Shown here: one piece after another, positions 12,940 to 24,747 of the stretch | How positions within the stretch are numbered: position 1 is the stretch's first letter | Layout of the letters: each line of letters opens with the position of its first letter | Assembly (NCBI GenBank): GCA_035578905.1 | Contig: JAQJVL010000048.1 | Location: 836,001-900,000, forward strand | Length of the DNA stretch: 64,000 nt | Reading direction: 5' to 3' | From: Stictocephala bisonia | Lineage: Eukaryota; Arthropoda; Insecta; Hemiptera; Membracidae | Position numbers and translations under genes: made by a program | The notes under the pieces: generated by a model | What the model saw: the letters and a program-made list of their open reading frames with translations, nothing else | Database searches by the model: none | Told to the model about the DNA's origin: nothing

Positions 12940-14480
12940 TGCTAACGTCTATCTAATATTTCATAATTAATTAATACAATCAACTGAAATAATCATAATA
13001 TGGCTTCCATTTCACAGTAACACATTAAAAAAGTTATTTCAATAGGACAATAACTTGAATTTTTATTGTTAAGTAGATTCAGTTTATTCTATGGTAAATT
13101 TGACGAAGATACGTCATTCATTAGCCATTAAACGTAATACATTTTCTCAATTCAAGTTACCTGTTACAACAACCTGTTACCTCAACAGGTTTGTAAGTCA
13201 TGTCGTTGAATTAAATGGGATTATGTCGTAAATATTCATAGGTTTATACTGTCATAAATTCTAAATTTAACAAAATGTTCCAGTTTTAATGCAACTTTCT
13301 CTAACTGTTTTCTACTCCTATAAAATGGGATTAATTATGCACTTACTTCCAGTGTTTGAAAGAGTTTTCTTAAGCTTCTTTGCATTGAACGTACAAAGAT
13401 GTCATTCTCTTATCAGGTACATATGGCGCTCGATCAACGGTAATCTGATTTGTCTAGACAATAAAAGCCAAACTTTGCTTGATTACGTAATTAGAACTAG
13501 ACAGTTTTCATTAGAGTATTCCATTACGTATTTTTCCTTCCATATTTTTACTGTTTTCTTTTTTTTTAGATTTAGTGACGGATTTATTATTGTAGCTTTA
13601 TATATGCTCAAATACATTAAAATCATAAAAATGTTGAATTTGAGGATACATTTTGACAGAAAAACCGTATGATATTGGCACATTTCAAATACGGGAAAAT
13701 AACAGAACAATGCTTATTCTATAGAAACATTCACGTAAACATTAATGTAAAAGAAAAACATCCAATAGAAATGCACTATGGAAAACGTTATAATAAATTA
13801 AACAAATATTTTAATGTATTCTACTGGATTGAATAAAATTGTTACGTTTTATTTTAAATATACTGATTTGAGACGTGGCCTTAGTTTTTACAATCGTAGA
13901 ACCCTTATATTCAATTCAATTTATTTTCGCAAGCGCAAATACACATCACTGCAGTGCATATATAAACCATCTAGCTATATGCTAGTTGATGGAAAATATA
14001 TATTACTAAATAATGTTGTTATTGTATAATATTCATCATGAAATTATAAATGAGAAAAACATACTCAGTATTAATCAGTTTAACTGAAAAATAAAACAAC
14101 TATCTTATTTGATACAGTATAGTTGTCAATAGTTTTTCAAATGCTTGATAAAAATGTATGAAAATAATATATTTATAATTGTGACTAGTACAACTATGTA
14201 GGTTCTTATATAGTTTCTTAAAGCCTACTACTCAAAACCCACAATACATAAGAAATGACGGATTATTATAAACACTCTCAGAAATGTTTGTTGTCAGTTA
14301 AATGACCACTATATCTTAAATGTCAAACAAAAGTACTATACACATTAGATTACATTATTAGGGGTTACTCGTATACTCCATGTTATATTATGTCATATAT
14401 TCACTTCCACATATCCTATGCTAAATACATGCATTTTAATATTTTTCAATGTATTCAGATTCCTTGCACTATTATAAAGC
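12940..14480. other. AT-rich DNA without recognisable gene
   Basis: Several short open frames occur (for example 13289-13672 and 13814-14029), but their peptides look like translated AT-rich DNA and have no splice or domain support. Confidence 0.5.
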
Positions 14481-14481
14481 C

Positions 14482-14612
14482 CCCGCCCACCCATACACGT
14501 ACAATGGTATTGACCCACCTGCCCACACATACACGTACGGTGGTATTGACCCACCCGCTCATACACGCACAGAGGTATTGACCCACCCACCCACACACGT
14601 AGGGTGGTATTG
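14482..14612. repeat. ~38-bp minisatellite, ~4 copies (family B, locus 1)
   Basis: Units carry 'ggtattgacccaccc' followed by 'cacatacacgtac'. The same type of repeat recurs at 27888-28000 and 44665-44755, so this is a dispersed minisatellite family. Confidence 0.85.
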
Positions 14613-14709
14613 ATGGGTGTCAATCAAGTTAGGTTTGAAACGTTGAATTTTCGTTTAGTATTACTATTGTTTATATAACAAATATTTACTATTTAAAACC
14701 TATGAAGCC

Positions 14710-14732
14710 TATGTACTAGTTACTAGTACATA
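14710..14732. repeat. Short perfect inverted repeat
   Basis: TATGTACTAG and CTAGTACATA form 10-bp perfect arms around a 3-base centre. It is an isolated small palindrome with no obvious role. Confidence 0.7.
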
Positions 14733-15058
14733 TTTAGGCTACTATTTATGAAGCCTATGTAGCATTGGACATTTAACATTTTTTAATAACGTTTTTAAAT
14801 ATTTGTATTTTACCATAACTCTATATATTGCTTTTTCTGTTTTAATTATTTTAAATAAAGTTCCTAAGGTCAATACACCTTTACCTTTACGAGTATTTGT
14901 TTGCACTTTGGTATACAATTACGTTAAATTTCTTGATATCTTTTATTGGGGAGAGATGCCAGATTAAAATACAGTTCCCCTTTCCTGCTTAGATGAGCCC
15001 ATTTTTGTTTTTAAGGCTCGTTGCACCACCAGCTTAACATAACTTCCGAGCCACGGAA

Positions 15059-15774
15059 ATGGCCCAGGGGTAAAACTTATCTGATATGATCGTAATAATG
15101 GCACAGGGGTAAAACCTATCTGATATGATCGTAATAATGGCACAGGGGTAAAACCTATCTGATATGATCGTAATAATGGCACAGGGGTAAAACCTATCTG
15201 ATATGATCGTAATAATGGCCAAGGGGTAAAACTCATCTGATATGATCGTAATAATGGCCCAGAATAAAACTTATCTGACATGATCGTAATAATGGCACAG
15301 GGGTAAAACCTATCTGATATGATCGTAATAATGGCCCAGTGGTAAAACTTACCTGATATGATCGTAATATTGGCACAGGGGTAAAACCTATCTGATATGA
15401 TCGTAATAATGGCACAGGGGTAAAACCTATCTGATATGATCGTAATAATGGCACAGGGGTAAAACCTATCTGATATGATCGTAATAATGGCACAGGGGTA
15501 AAACCTATCTGATATGATCGTAATAATGGCACAGGGGTAAAACCTATCTGATATGATCGTAATAATGGCCCAGAATAAAACTTATCTGACATGATCGTAA
15601 TAATGGCACAGGGGTAAAACCTATCTGATATGATCGTAATAATGGCACAGGGGTAAAACCTATCTGATATGATTGTAATAATGGCACAGGGGTAAAACCT
15701 ATCTGATATGATTGTAATAATGGCACAGGGGTAAAACCTATCTGATATGATCGTAATAATGGCACAGGGGTAAA
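15059..15774. repeat. 39-bp minisatellite, ~18 copies
   Basis: The unit contains GGCACAGGGGTAAAACC then TATCTGATATGATCG. A variant unit (GGCCCAGAATAAAAC, 38 bp) occurs at about 15256 and again at about 15567, 311 bp apart, so a block of eight units was itself duplicated. Because 39 is a multiple of three, long minus-strand frames of a 13-residue repeat stay open. I do not regard them as genes: no starts, splice sites or flanking coding sequence support them. Confidence 0.95.
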
Positions 15775-15779
15775 ATAGA

Positions 15780-17160
15780 AAAAAATGGTCACACCAGGAA
15801 TCGCTCCAAGACTACTTGCGAGGAAAGACACTGCCTTAGCTCCTAAATGCGGCCACTTTAAATATATTGTGATTGACTCTCATACAATTTATTAACTCAT
15901 TAACTGATTACATTGATTCAAAACCCTCAGATTTTCAATTGCGTATATTTATGGCCCATTAAGATCCTTATTAGTGCTTGTATCGGCACTTTGCTCCCCA
16001 GTTTACATTTTAGACTCAGCTATTAGCTGGGAGCGAAGGGGCTTATTGCCTAAATCCTAAAGTTATGTGTGGATTTAACTGATAGAGTTCCCTTTCTCAA
16101 ACATATCAAAACTTTTCTCCACATTACAAACATTTACATTGAGTAGCTTTTAAATAGAATAGAGAGCAAAAATAGAGAGTTGCGTATCTCATATCTCGTT
16201 CATTTTTAGGTACATTTTATGTACTTTTACTCAGGAACTATTGTACACAGACGATTTTTTATATACTTTGATTTTAAATGAAAACCTTATTTACCCACTG
16301 AGTTTTTTAAGCCCCCGGAAATAATTTGTTTTATTATAAAAAAGTTATTTTCAAAAACATTAAAAAGTTTATTAAAAAAATTCCAATTATAAATTGTATA
16401 TAATTAAAAATTAACCAATTATTATTAAAAAAACTTCAGTATACCACTATTGTCTTTCTAAATAACTGGTAATAATTGAAAACGTCTAGTTTGGAAAATG
16501 ACTTAGAAAAGGTACATAACGTGTCAGAAATCGAAGATTTTGTAATGGAATACCTTTTCCAGTTGAGCCCTGTTGAACAAACATAACCAAAATGCTGAAT
16601 CAACAACGACATTGACAGCTAGTGTGGCTATGCAACATTAGATGTATCTGGTAGTGCTGACAACTACAACATATAAATATAAAACAATACATATAATGAT
16701 TTAAAATCTTTGTTACTATATAAAAACCAGTTGAGGTTCAGAAATTGGCAAAATTTATCTATGCACTTGATTTTTAATAAACTTTAAAATATGTTATACT
16801 TACTGGAAAGAGACATATAATATATAATTTTAACCGTTATTATACAAAAAATAATGAACTTACATAAAACTCAATAAATTTTTATTATGAAGTACACAAA
16901 CCAATTTACAAGTTGTTATTTTTGATGTTGTGATTATTTATCCCAGAAACAGTATTTCTGTTCAGATGAATAATTTAACGCTAAATAAAAACTTTATCAT
17001 TTCATAAATGAAATACATCATAGTTATTAAACATCAGATTGGCATTTCAATTATTTGATGTTAAAAACTTAAATACAATAGTATTGAAGTTTGTCACACT
17101 CTTTCTATGCACCTTTAAGCGTAAGAAATTAACATTTATTAACAGTTTCATGTTCTGGAA
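15780..17160. other. AT-rich DNA without recognisable gene
   Basis: No exon, RNA gene or sizeable repeat seen. Confidence 0.5.
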
Positions 17161-17167
17161 ATCTTGA

Positions 17168-17605
17168 CCAGGAAGTCAACAGACGATAACGGTTACACTA
17201 TTATGTACTAGGAAGTCAACAGACGATAACAGTTACACTATTATGTACTAGGAAGTCAACAGACGATAACGGTTACACTATTATGTACCAGGATGTCAAC
17301 AGACGATAACGTTTACACTATTATGTACCAGGATGTCAACAGACGATAACGGTTACACTATTATGTACCAGAATGTCAACAGACGATAACGGTTACACTA
17401 TTATGTACCAGGATGTCAACAGACGATAACGGTTACACTATTATGTACCAGGAAGTCAACAGACGATAACAGTTACACTATTATGTACCAGGATGTCAAC
17501 AGACGATAACGGTTACACTATTATATACTAGGAAGTCAACAGACGATAACGGTTACACTATTATGTACCAGGATGTCAACAGACGATAACGGTTACACTA
17601 TTATA
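17168..17605. repeat. 40-bp minisatellite, 11 copies
   Basis: The period is 40 bp. The unit contains GTCAACAGACGATAACGG then TTACACTATTATGTAC. Copies differ at a few fixed positions (AAGTC/ATGTC, GGTT/AGTT/GTTT, CTA/CCA), so copies can be told apart and traced. Confidence 0.95.
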
Positions 17606-19120
17606 AATTGATTTCGCATAAATTCCTCTTACAGTAGAAATATGTGTGGTTCACAAAAAAGTGTGGATATCTGATAGTTATGATTTTTGAAATATGTGTA
17701 GGTTTCAATTTAACATTAAACAGGTGTCGACAGTTAAAAATGAATATTGAACTGAAATTTGTTTATAGGTTTATTAATTTACCTTTTCACCATCCTTTTT
17801 ACCACAAATGTTATATTCCTCATTATTACACTATGTTTTGTGTACGATGTTATTCCCTCTATCGTGTTAATTTTATTATTTCTCCGGATTAACAGAAATG
17901 TTGCACAGCGCTATATCCTTACATTCAGACCAGCTAACCTCAATTTTAGGCATTTATTATTTGTATTGTAGACAGTGATGCTTTTGTGGATTAAGTAACA
18001 TTGGAAATTTAATGACGTACAGGAAATTACTACTATAAATATAATTACTAAGTTTACCATTTTTAATGAATGGTTATTTTATTGAATATTTATATTGACA
18101 TAAAAAACTAAACATGTACTAAGTTTTTGTAAAGTTTTTATACATTCGCCATATAATAAAACCGTATGATAATACAATACAATATATTAAATTTGTGATA
18201 AAATAAAAAAGAATGAGAAAGGGCAGTACTAGTACAGCTGTATCCAAAACTTGAGGTAAGTTGTTGGCCAGAAATTAATATTGACTTGCTCAACTTTGAA
18301 GGACAAGCACTGGAACTCAGTTTAGTTGAGGCCAAAATGAAGGATTCTATTACAAACATGTTGCGTACCATATTATTTTATGCATTTTCTTTAGTATTTT
18401 CTGACATTCTTGAAATATGGGTTAGAGTATAGGGAGTACAGTCATAATATACAATAATAAAAAAGCAAAGGAAAGTTATTAAACCATAGTCAGTACCTTA
18501 AATTATTTATTATAATTATACAAGTTTACTTCAAATAATTTGTCTCATCGTTAATGTTGATGCAAAATAAATATTTCAATAATAATAATAATAACTATAA
18601 GTTTTGTTTTATAGACATATCAAGTGTTTTGATCAAATATACGCCATTTTCGTTTATATTAGACTAAATGTATTCGGTTAGCGAACACCAATCCAATTGT
18701 CCTAAAGATACAAAGAAATCTGAAACTGTATACGATATATTATATTTCCTAAGTATTTTTGTTCATTATAGTGACTTATTTTTAACCTCTTAAAATAAAT
18801 AAAAGTAGAGCTATTTATTTACCACTAGCCATTAAAAAGTAATATATTAGAATCCATTTAATGGGCCCAAAGACATTTGTAAAAAAAGTATAATACTGGC
18901 CTAAAATTTTAATAGGTTCTAATTGTTTTAGTTTACTACAGTACATCCCTCTTTGTAATTTGAAAATATAATTAGTTATATAAAAGTAAAATACTTTGCT
19001 TATGTGCCTAAATCGGAATTGTAATAGAACACCCTCACATTGCACTAACCTAGCTACCAATCGTAAGGCTACAATACTAAGATCCTTCTTACTGTGGCAA
19101 AATGTACCTGTGTTACAGAA
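17606..19120. other. AT-rich DNA without recognisable gene
   Basis: Contains short open frames only. Nothing recognisable. Confidence 0.5.
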
Positions 19121-19124
19121 TACA

Positions 19125-19539
<415 letters not shown>

Positions 19540-20495
19540 GAAATTAAGTATGTTTTACTCTTCTGTATAAAATACTTAATGTTATTGCTTAGAAATGAAA
19601 CATTATGATGTTTCACATTTTAAATTTTTTATTTTGCGTAAACCTTTTAATTTTACTAACATTTGTTACAATAATACATAGGCCCTTACATCAATAAAGG
19701 ATCCTGTTACATTGATACTTTTGATCGTTAGAGGGTTCTTAATTAATACTCCCAAATCTTACCTACTTCACCACACCTGCAATTTCTTGAGATCAATTAA
19801 TGAGAGATATGGAAAAGGTAAAAGGAAATAATTTCATTTCTCTTGACGTACCCTGAGGCAAGACAAAAAATTGTTTAATAAAGCGGAATTATTTTAATCT
19901 TCTCTTTACCAAGCATACTTTGAGTCAATGAGAAATTGATAAGAAATATTAAGGAGATAAAAATACAACTGCTTTAACATTTCACTATATTTAACTATTA
20001 AGATTGAAATTACCCTTCAAATATAATTCTAAAAATATTACATATTCATTCATTTAGTTTAATGCATATTGTTTTATTTTCAGATTCATAGAAATTGAAT
20101 TGTGATCCTACTAGGTGAGTGGTGCAGGCTTCAGTTCACGTTATGTGAGTTATATCACATGGATGTGAGAAGAGTTGATTTTTTGCAAGTAAAAATTGTA
20201 AAAATGTTGCCTTTTCAAAAAGCCTACCTCTGTAGGAAAGTGTAACACAGCATTTTTCGTATGTAAGACATAGGCTTTTCGTACTTGTAGCAGCTTGGAG
20301 TGTAAGGCTTCGGATTTTGGAGTCTAACATTCAGAGACAAATTTTTCAACTGAGCTGATGGTAGTAAACACAGTGAATAAAGTTCACTCAAGACCTGCAT
20401 CTTATCTTAGATTTGATCAATACATCTACAGAGAGATATACGTATCAGGTTTTAGACAGTTATTGATTAGAACTGGATTATCAAAAATCACTGAT
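19540..20495. other. AT-rich DNA without recognisable gene
   Basis: Nothing recognisable. Short frames only. Confidence 0.5.
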
Positions 20496-20680
20496 ACAGT
20501 GCACAGTCTACCAGTGACAATTACTAACCAACTATGGCGCATGGATGATCAAGATTAAGTGCACAGTCTACCAGTGACAATTAATTACTAACCAACTATG
20601 GCGCATGTGCGATGATCAAGATACAGTGCACAGTCTACCAGTGACAATTACTAACCAACTAAGGCGCATGGATGATCAAG
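20496..20680. repeat. ~62-67-bp tandem repeat, 3 copies
   Basis: Three copies of a unit starting AGTGCACAGTCTACCAGTG and ending GATGATCAAG. The middle copy has small insertions (AATT and TGCG). It lies 220 bp outside the left end of the piggyBac-like element and is not part of it. Confidence 0.9.
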
Positions 20681-20903
20681 TTTACCGTTAATGCTTGAAT
20701 TAATTTTAACCGTAAATACAGTCTCTACAGTTCTAGAATGCCCGATTTATGTCTGAATACAACTTATTATCACGTTAAACCATCATCATATGTTCGGCAT
20801 CAGTGATAATTCAGCAGCATCGTCTAAACATCCAAAAACTGATTATTAAGATCAGTTAGTCTCACTTTGAAAAATACATTTCTTAAACATTTTATGTTGA
20901 TAT

Positions 20904-20916
20904 CCCTTTACGTCCT
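20904..20916 (+). repeat. Left terminal inverted repeat of the piggyBac-like element
   Basis: CCCTTTACGTCCT, preceded by ATAT. It matches the right end in 12 of 13 bases. Confidence 0.85.
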
Positions 20917-20919
20917 ATT

Positions 20920-20935
20920 GTATCCATTTGGATAC
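20920..20935. promoter_or_regulatory. Left subterminal palindrome
   Basis: GTATCCATTTGGATAC: 6-bp perfect arms, four bases inside the left terminal repeat. Related motifs lie near 21245, 21269-21284, 21343-21357, 21394-21410, 24510-24522 and 24598-24613, all in the non-coding flanks of the transposase gene. This is the pattern expected of transposase-binding sites; the function is inferred. Confidence 0.6.
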
Positions 20936-21509
20936 AGTTTTTCATGATTTTTTTGTACTTTTACCAATAGGCTCACACATTTCTTCCTCTATGGGGCTGA
21001 AAAAAGAACTGTTTGACCAGGGAATTTCATTTTTGTACGTTGGCTGCACTGCAGAGCTTAATTTTCATCTCATAAACAATCTGCTGTGTCGGCCATTGAA
21101 GCAACCTGTGAAGTTGGCTGCTTTTAGAGGTTAGTAAAACTGATTGCTTGTTGCTTTAGTTACTTGTAAAAATTGTTTTCGTGTCTATAATATGTCAACA
21201 ATCAATAATAATACAAGGTTTTCAATATTTATTTTTATGTTTCCATGGACACAAGCTAAATAAAACCTGATCCGTTTGGATACTATAGGCATAAACCGTT
21301 CTTTGCGCATTATTCGCTAAGGAAAACCTGGTGCCTGTAGATGCCAAATGGATACAGGTTATTTAAAATAATGCTAACCATCTGTGCCTACAGGTGCCAA
21401 ACGGACACAAGTTTGTGTTAGGGGCTTATCGGTTTTTTAATTTGCACTACAGTTATTTGAATTGAAGTAAGATAATTTAGCCTACAATATATTTATTTAT
21501 TCATTTCAG

Positions 21510-21680
21510 ATGGAAGATCAAGATGAAGAAATTGAGGAGTGGCTACTACTGCCAAGTAGTGATATTTCTGATAATGATGTATCCAGTGGTGATGAAATGG
21601 ATGAGGGGCTCAATTTTGATCGTGTGTTCCAGCAACAAATTGAGCACCAGCTTGCTAGAGTTAACATGGATTTTGATGAG
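21510..21680 (+). CDS. piggyBac-like transposase, exon 1
   Basis: Exon 1 encodes 57 residues from ATG 21510 to a GT donor at 21681. It is very acidic (MEDQDEEIEEW, then SSDISDNDVSSGDEMDEG), like the N-termini of many piggyBac-type transposases. Translating past the donor gives only 14 further codons before a stop. The 424-bp intron (21681-22104) has GT-AG ends and a strong pyrimidine tract before TTTTGCAG. It joins phase 0 to exon 2, keeping the frame across the junction. The ATG is the first in this frame after non-coding leader. No promoter was identified. Confidence 0.8.
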
Positions 21681-22104
21681 GTAATTTTGTTAGTCATTCA
21701 AGACCACACAAATAATTTTTATTAAAAATCTAATCTAATAAAAATGTTTTTTTTGTGTTAGTGATTTATTTATTATTTACACTGTGAGGTTTCCGCTTCT
21801 TGGCTGATATATTTAGAATTTTCCATTTTTATTTAGGAGATTTAGGAATCAACACTAATATGTGTGTAGTTTTAGTTCAAGTGCTTAATTTTTTAAATAA
21901 TTTTCTTTTATTGTAAAAAAATTGTTTTCAGGTTGTATTCAATTATTTCAAGGTTTTTGTGTGCTTTTTTATTGTGTTTCGATTTATTCATTTTACAGTA
22001 GTGATAAAAATGTATTCTTTCATGATGGAGTCTACAACCTGTTTATATGACTTGATTGTGGTTTGAAGTGTTTTTAGAAAAGTACAAGAATATTTTTTTT
22101 GCAG

Positions 22105-24303
22105 TTGAGGGTTGATGCACTAGAGACGTTTGAAGATAACATACAAGACGGTGAGATTGCAGAGGTTGGGATGGCTGGAAAAGGAATGGAGAATGAAGAG
22201 GAAGCGGAGAATGAAGATCGGGTGGTGATTGACGTGGTAGTGGAGAATGAACTGGAAATTGTGACTCAAGAGAATGCAGAAGTTTCAAGGGTCAAAGACC
22301 TAGAAAGGGTTGATACTGTTGCGGAGTCTGAAGGTGAAGATAAATCGGCAGAATCCCAGGAAGATAGTTCTGATCCAGACTATAATCCCCCACCAGCAAA
22401 GATAAGTAAGAGCAGAGATAGAGTTAGGGGTTCAAATAGGGTAGAGAGTGAAGAGGAAGTGGAGAATGAAGTAGAAATTGTGACTGAAGAGAATACTGAA
22501 GTTTTAAGGGCTGAGGACCTAGAAAGATTTGGCACTGTTGCGGAGCCTGAAAATGAAGATCAGTCAGCAGAATCCCAGGTAGATAATTCTGATCCAGACT
22601 ATAATCCCCCACCACCAAAGATAAGTAGGAGCAGAGATAGAGGTAGGGGAAGTGGGAGAGGAAGGGGAAGAAGGAGAGTTAGAGTTACGAATAGGGTAGG
22701 TGTACCTACTCTAGCAAAGCCTAATAGAAGGGGTAGAGGAAGAGGTAGGGGGATAGGAAGGGATGTAAGGCCACCTTCTCCTGTGGCAATCTGGAAGAAG
22801 GACACTTTTGTTCCTCCCAATGTGCAGTGGCAAGGAGTAATACCTGGTCCTCCTGAGAATGCAGTGAACAAGACACCTTTCGATTATTTTAGTACTTATA
22901 TTGATCAAGACATAATAGAACTCCTTACTGAGCAAACAAACTTGTTTGCTGAACAAAAACGTTTTGAATTACATGCAACCGAAACAGAAATTCAGCAGTT
23001 TATAGGTATTCTCTTGTACACAGGCATTTGTAATTTTCCCAAATACCGCTTGTTCTGGAAAAAGGAAACAAGGTTTCCTCCTGTGGCAGATTACATGTCA
23101 AGAGATAGGTTTATATTGCTACTGCGATATTTCCATGTTGTAGATAATACTACACGAATTCCAGGAGACAGGTTGTTTAAAGTAAGACCGTTGATCAATC
23201 ACATTGTTGATATTTGCCGGACACTTCCTCCTGAGGAAAACCAATCCGTGGACGAGCATATGATACCATTTAAAGGTACATCATTCTTGAAACAGTATGT
23301 AAAGAATAAGCCAAAGAAGTGGGGCTATAAAGTTTTCATGCGTTGCAGCTCTTCAGGCCTCCTACATGATTTTGCCATTTACACTGGAAAAAAAACATGT
23401 CCCGACTATAAACTAGGATTCTCCAGTGATATCGTTGTTGAGTTATGTTCAGATCTACCTAGCGACCTCAACTATAAACTGTTTTGTGACAATTGGTTCA
23501 CGTCCATTAAACTGTTTGCTTACCTAAAGAATAGGGGCATATGGGGTTGTGGTGTAATAAGGCAGGATCGTACTTACAAATGTCCTCTTCTTACTGAGAA
23601 GGAGCTAGAAAGGGTTGGAAGGGGCTCGTTTGACAGTGCCTTTGATGAAAAGAACAACCTAATTGCAGTCCGGTGGTTTGATAACAAACAAATCACAATG
23701 TTATCAGCTCTTCATACGGTTGAGCCCATCGAAGTTTGTCGGAGATGGGATAAAAAACGAAAAGAATATGTGGAAGTGACACGGCCAGCCATTGTCCAAG
23801 CCTACAATGAATCAATGGGTGGAGTAGATCTTTTTGGCATGCTCATATCTTTATATCGTATAGATGTAAAGGGAAAGCGTGGTTATATGAGGATTGTACA
23901 TTGGGTGTTCAATGTAGCCGTTGTAAATAGCTGGTTGCTGTATCGGAGGCATGTAAAGCAGTTGGGAGAGCCTCAGAAGTATACTCTCCTTGATTTCCAT
24001 CTGTATATAGCTCGAGTGCTATGTACAAAGGGGGCTCCTGCTGAGCGAAGAGGTCCAGGGAGACCCAAACAAGTAACTCCTGACGTGACCCTGAAAAGGG
24101 GGCCAAAGAGAGTACTTCCTATTCCAGAAACCAGACAAGATCAAATATCACATTGGCCAAAAACAAAGCCAGCGAAATCAAGGTGCGCTCACTGTCGCAA
24201 AGGACAAAGCAGAACGTTTTGCTGCAAATGTAATGTGCACCTCTGCCTTAACAATGTGTCTAATTGTTTTTTTGATTTTCATAATCCTCAATACTTAAGA
24301 TAA
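22105..24303 (+). CDS. piggyBac-like transposase, exon 2 (DDE_Tnp_1_7 domain)
   Basis: Exon 2 adds 732 residues, giving a protein of 789, longer than the ~600 typical of piggyBac transposases. The extra length lies in an acidic N-terminal part that holds a 73-residue tandem duplication (about 22215-22650), followed by a Gly-Arg-rich basic stretch (22641-22760) and then the catalytic RNase H-fold domain. The three catalytic aspartates are present: in SVDEHMIPFKG (spliced residue ~440), FCDNWFTS (~519) and SMGGVDLFGML (~632). Spacings of 79 and 113 resemble those of the family. A GPGRPK stretch near the C-terminus is like part of an AT-hook. A cysteine-rich zinc-binding tail (CAHC..CCKC..HLC, from ~751) ends the protein, where the family has its nuclear localisation and end-binding domain. 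The enzyme would cut and paste the element in the nucleus. No frameshift or stop was seen. Domesticated status is unlikely, given the nearby terminal repeats. Confidence 0.93.
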   Translation: MRVDALETFEDNIQDGEIAEVGMAGKGMENEEEAENEDRVVIDVVVENELEIVTQENAEVSRVKDLERVDTVAESEGEDKSAESQEDSSDPDYNPPPAKISKSRDRVRGSNRVESEEEVENEVEIVTEENTEVLRAEDLERFGTVAEPENEDQSAESQVDNSDPDYNPPPPKISRSRDRGRGSGRGRGRRRVRVTNRVGVPTLAKPNRRGRGRGRGIGRDVRPPSPVAIWKKDTFVPPNVQWQGVIPGPPENAVNKTPFDYFSTYIDQDIIELLTEQTNLFAEQKRFELHATETEIQQFIGILLYTGICNFPKYRLFWKKETRFPPVADYMSRDRFILLLRYFHVVDNTTRIPGDRLFKVRPLINHIVDICRTLPPEENQSVDEHMIPFKGTSFLKQYVKNKPKKWGYKVFMRCSSSGLLHDFAIYTGKKTCPDYKLGFSSDIVVELCSDLPSDLNYKLFCDNWFTSIKLFAYLKNRGIWGCGVIRQDRTYKCPLLTEKELERVGRGSFDSAFDEKNNLIAVRWFDNKQITMLSALHTVEPIEVCRRWDKKRKEYVEVTRPAIVQAYNESMGGVDLFGMLISLYRIDVKGKRGYMRIVHWVFNVAVVNSWLLYRRHVKQLGEPQKYTLLDFHLYIARVLCTKGAPAERRGPGRPKQVTPDVTLKRGPKRVLPIPETRQDQISHWPKTKPAKSRCAHCRKGQSRTFCCKCNVHLCLNNVSNCFFDFHNPQYLR

Positions 24304-24412
24304 GATTAGTCTGTAAAACAAATATGTTTGCGAAGATAGTTTTGCGTTTTACTTTTGTATTTTATTACCAATGTTTGTGTTTTTATACCAATGTTTACCG
24401 ATGTTAATAACT

Positions 24413-24418
24413 AATAAA
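24413..24418 (+). terminator. Poly(A) signal of the transposase gene
   Basis: AATAAA, 110 bases after the stop codon and inside the element, followed by a GT/T-rich stretch suited to cleavage and polyadenylation. Confidence 0.6.
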
Positions 24419-24597
24419 GTTGATTTCGTCTCTAAATGCATTGTTTGATTTACCGATATAACAACTGAACTAAAATGGAGAGCAATTTCCCACTTAAAAT
24501 CAATCATGTGCCGAACGGATACTATAGGAACTGGAGTGTAAGTTAACGTTTACTAATCATATAAGTTGTCAAGTCAGTAGAAGTTTACATAACTATA

Positions 24598-24613
24598 GTA
24601 TCCGTATGGATAC
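24598..24613. promoter_or_regulatory. Right subterminal palindrome
   Basis: GTATCCGTATGGATAC: 6-bp perfect arms, matching the left palindrome except in the centre. It lies 121 bases inside the right terminal repeat, so the two ends are not symmetric in spacing. A probable transposase-binding site by inference. Confidence 0.6.
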
Positions 24614-24734
24614 AAGTTTCTATTTTTTTTGTCTATGAGGGAAATTTTGAAATTTCCATCAAATTAGTCTAATTTGGCCCTAAATAATAAGAATTTAAAC
24701 AAAAAAAAATTTTGGGGAAATTATTTCATAATTC

Positions 24735-24747
24735 AGGATGTAAAGGG
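24735..24747 (-). repeat. Right terminal inverted repeat of the piggyBac-like element
   Basis: AGGATGTAAAGGG followed by ATAT. It is the complement of the left end with one difference (G to A). Confidence 0.85.

Larger units (their letters stand above)
20904..24747 (+). mobile_element. piggyBac-like DNA transposon, apparently complete
   Basis: A 3844-bp element holding one two-exon transposase gene. The ends are a 13-bp terminal inverted repeat, CCCTTTACGTCCT at 20904-20916 and its complement AGGATGTAAAGGG at 24735-24747, with one mismatch. ATAT lies directly outside both ends (20900-20903 and 24748-24751) where piggyBac elements normally have TTAA. The CCCT-like terminus fits piggyBac ends. 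Subterminal parts carry repeated GGATAC-containing motifs. The reading frame is unbroken and the catalytic residues are present, so this is a fairly young and possibly active copy. Calling ATAT the target duplication is inference from its symmetric position. Confidence 0.88.

Noticed and set aside
14964..15831. Minus-strand repetitive proteins (FTPVPLLRSYQIG repeats)
   Set aside because: They follow from a 39-bp unit lacking stops. Two frames are open over much of the array and nothing coding flanks it.
20928..21134. 68-codon frame at the left end of the piggyBac-like element
   Set aside because: It overlaps the subterminal repeat region, resembles no transposase N-terminus, and would be a separate frame from the real start at 21510.
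22043..22956. Leu/Pro-rich minus-strand frames opposite the transposase
   Set aside because: They are shadows of the acidic and Gly-Arg-rich coding strand.
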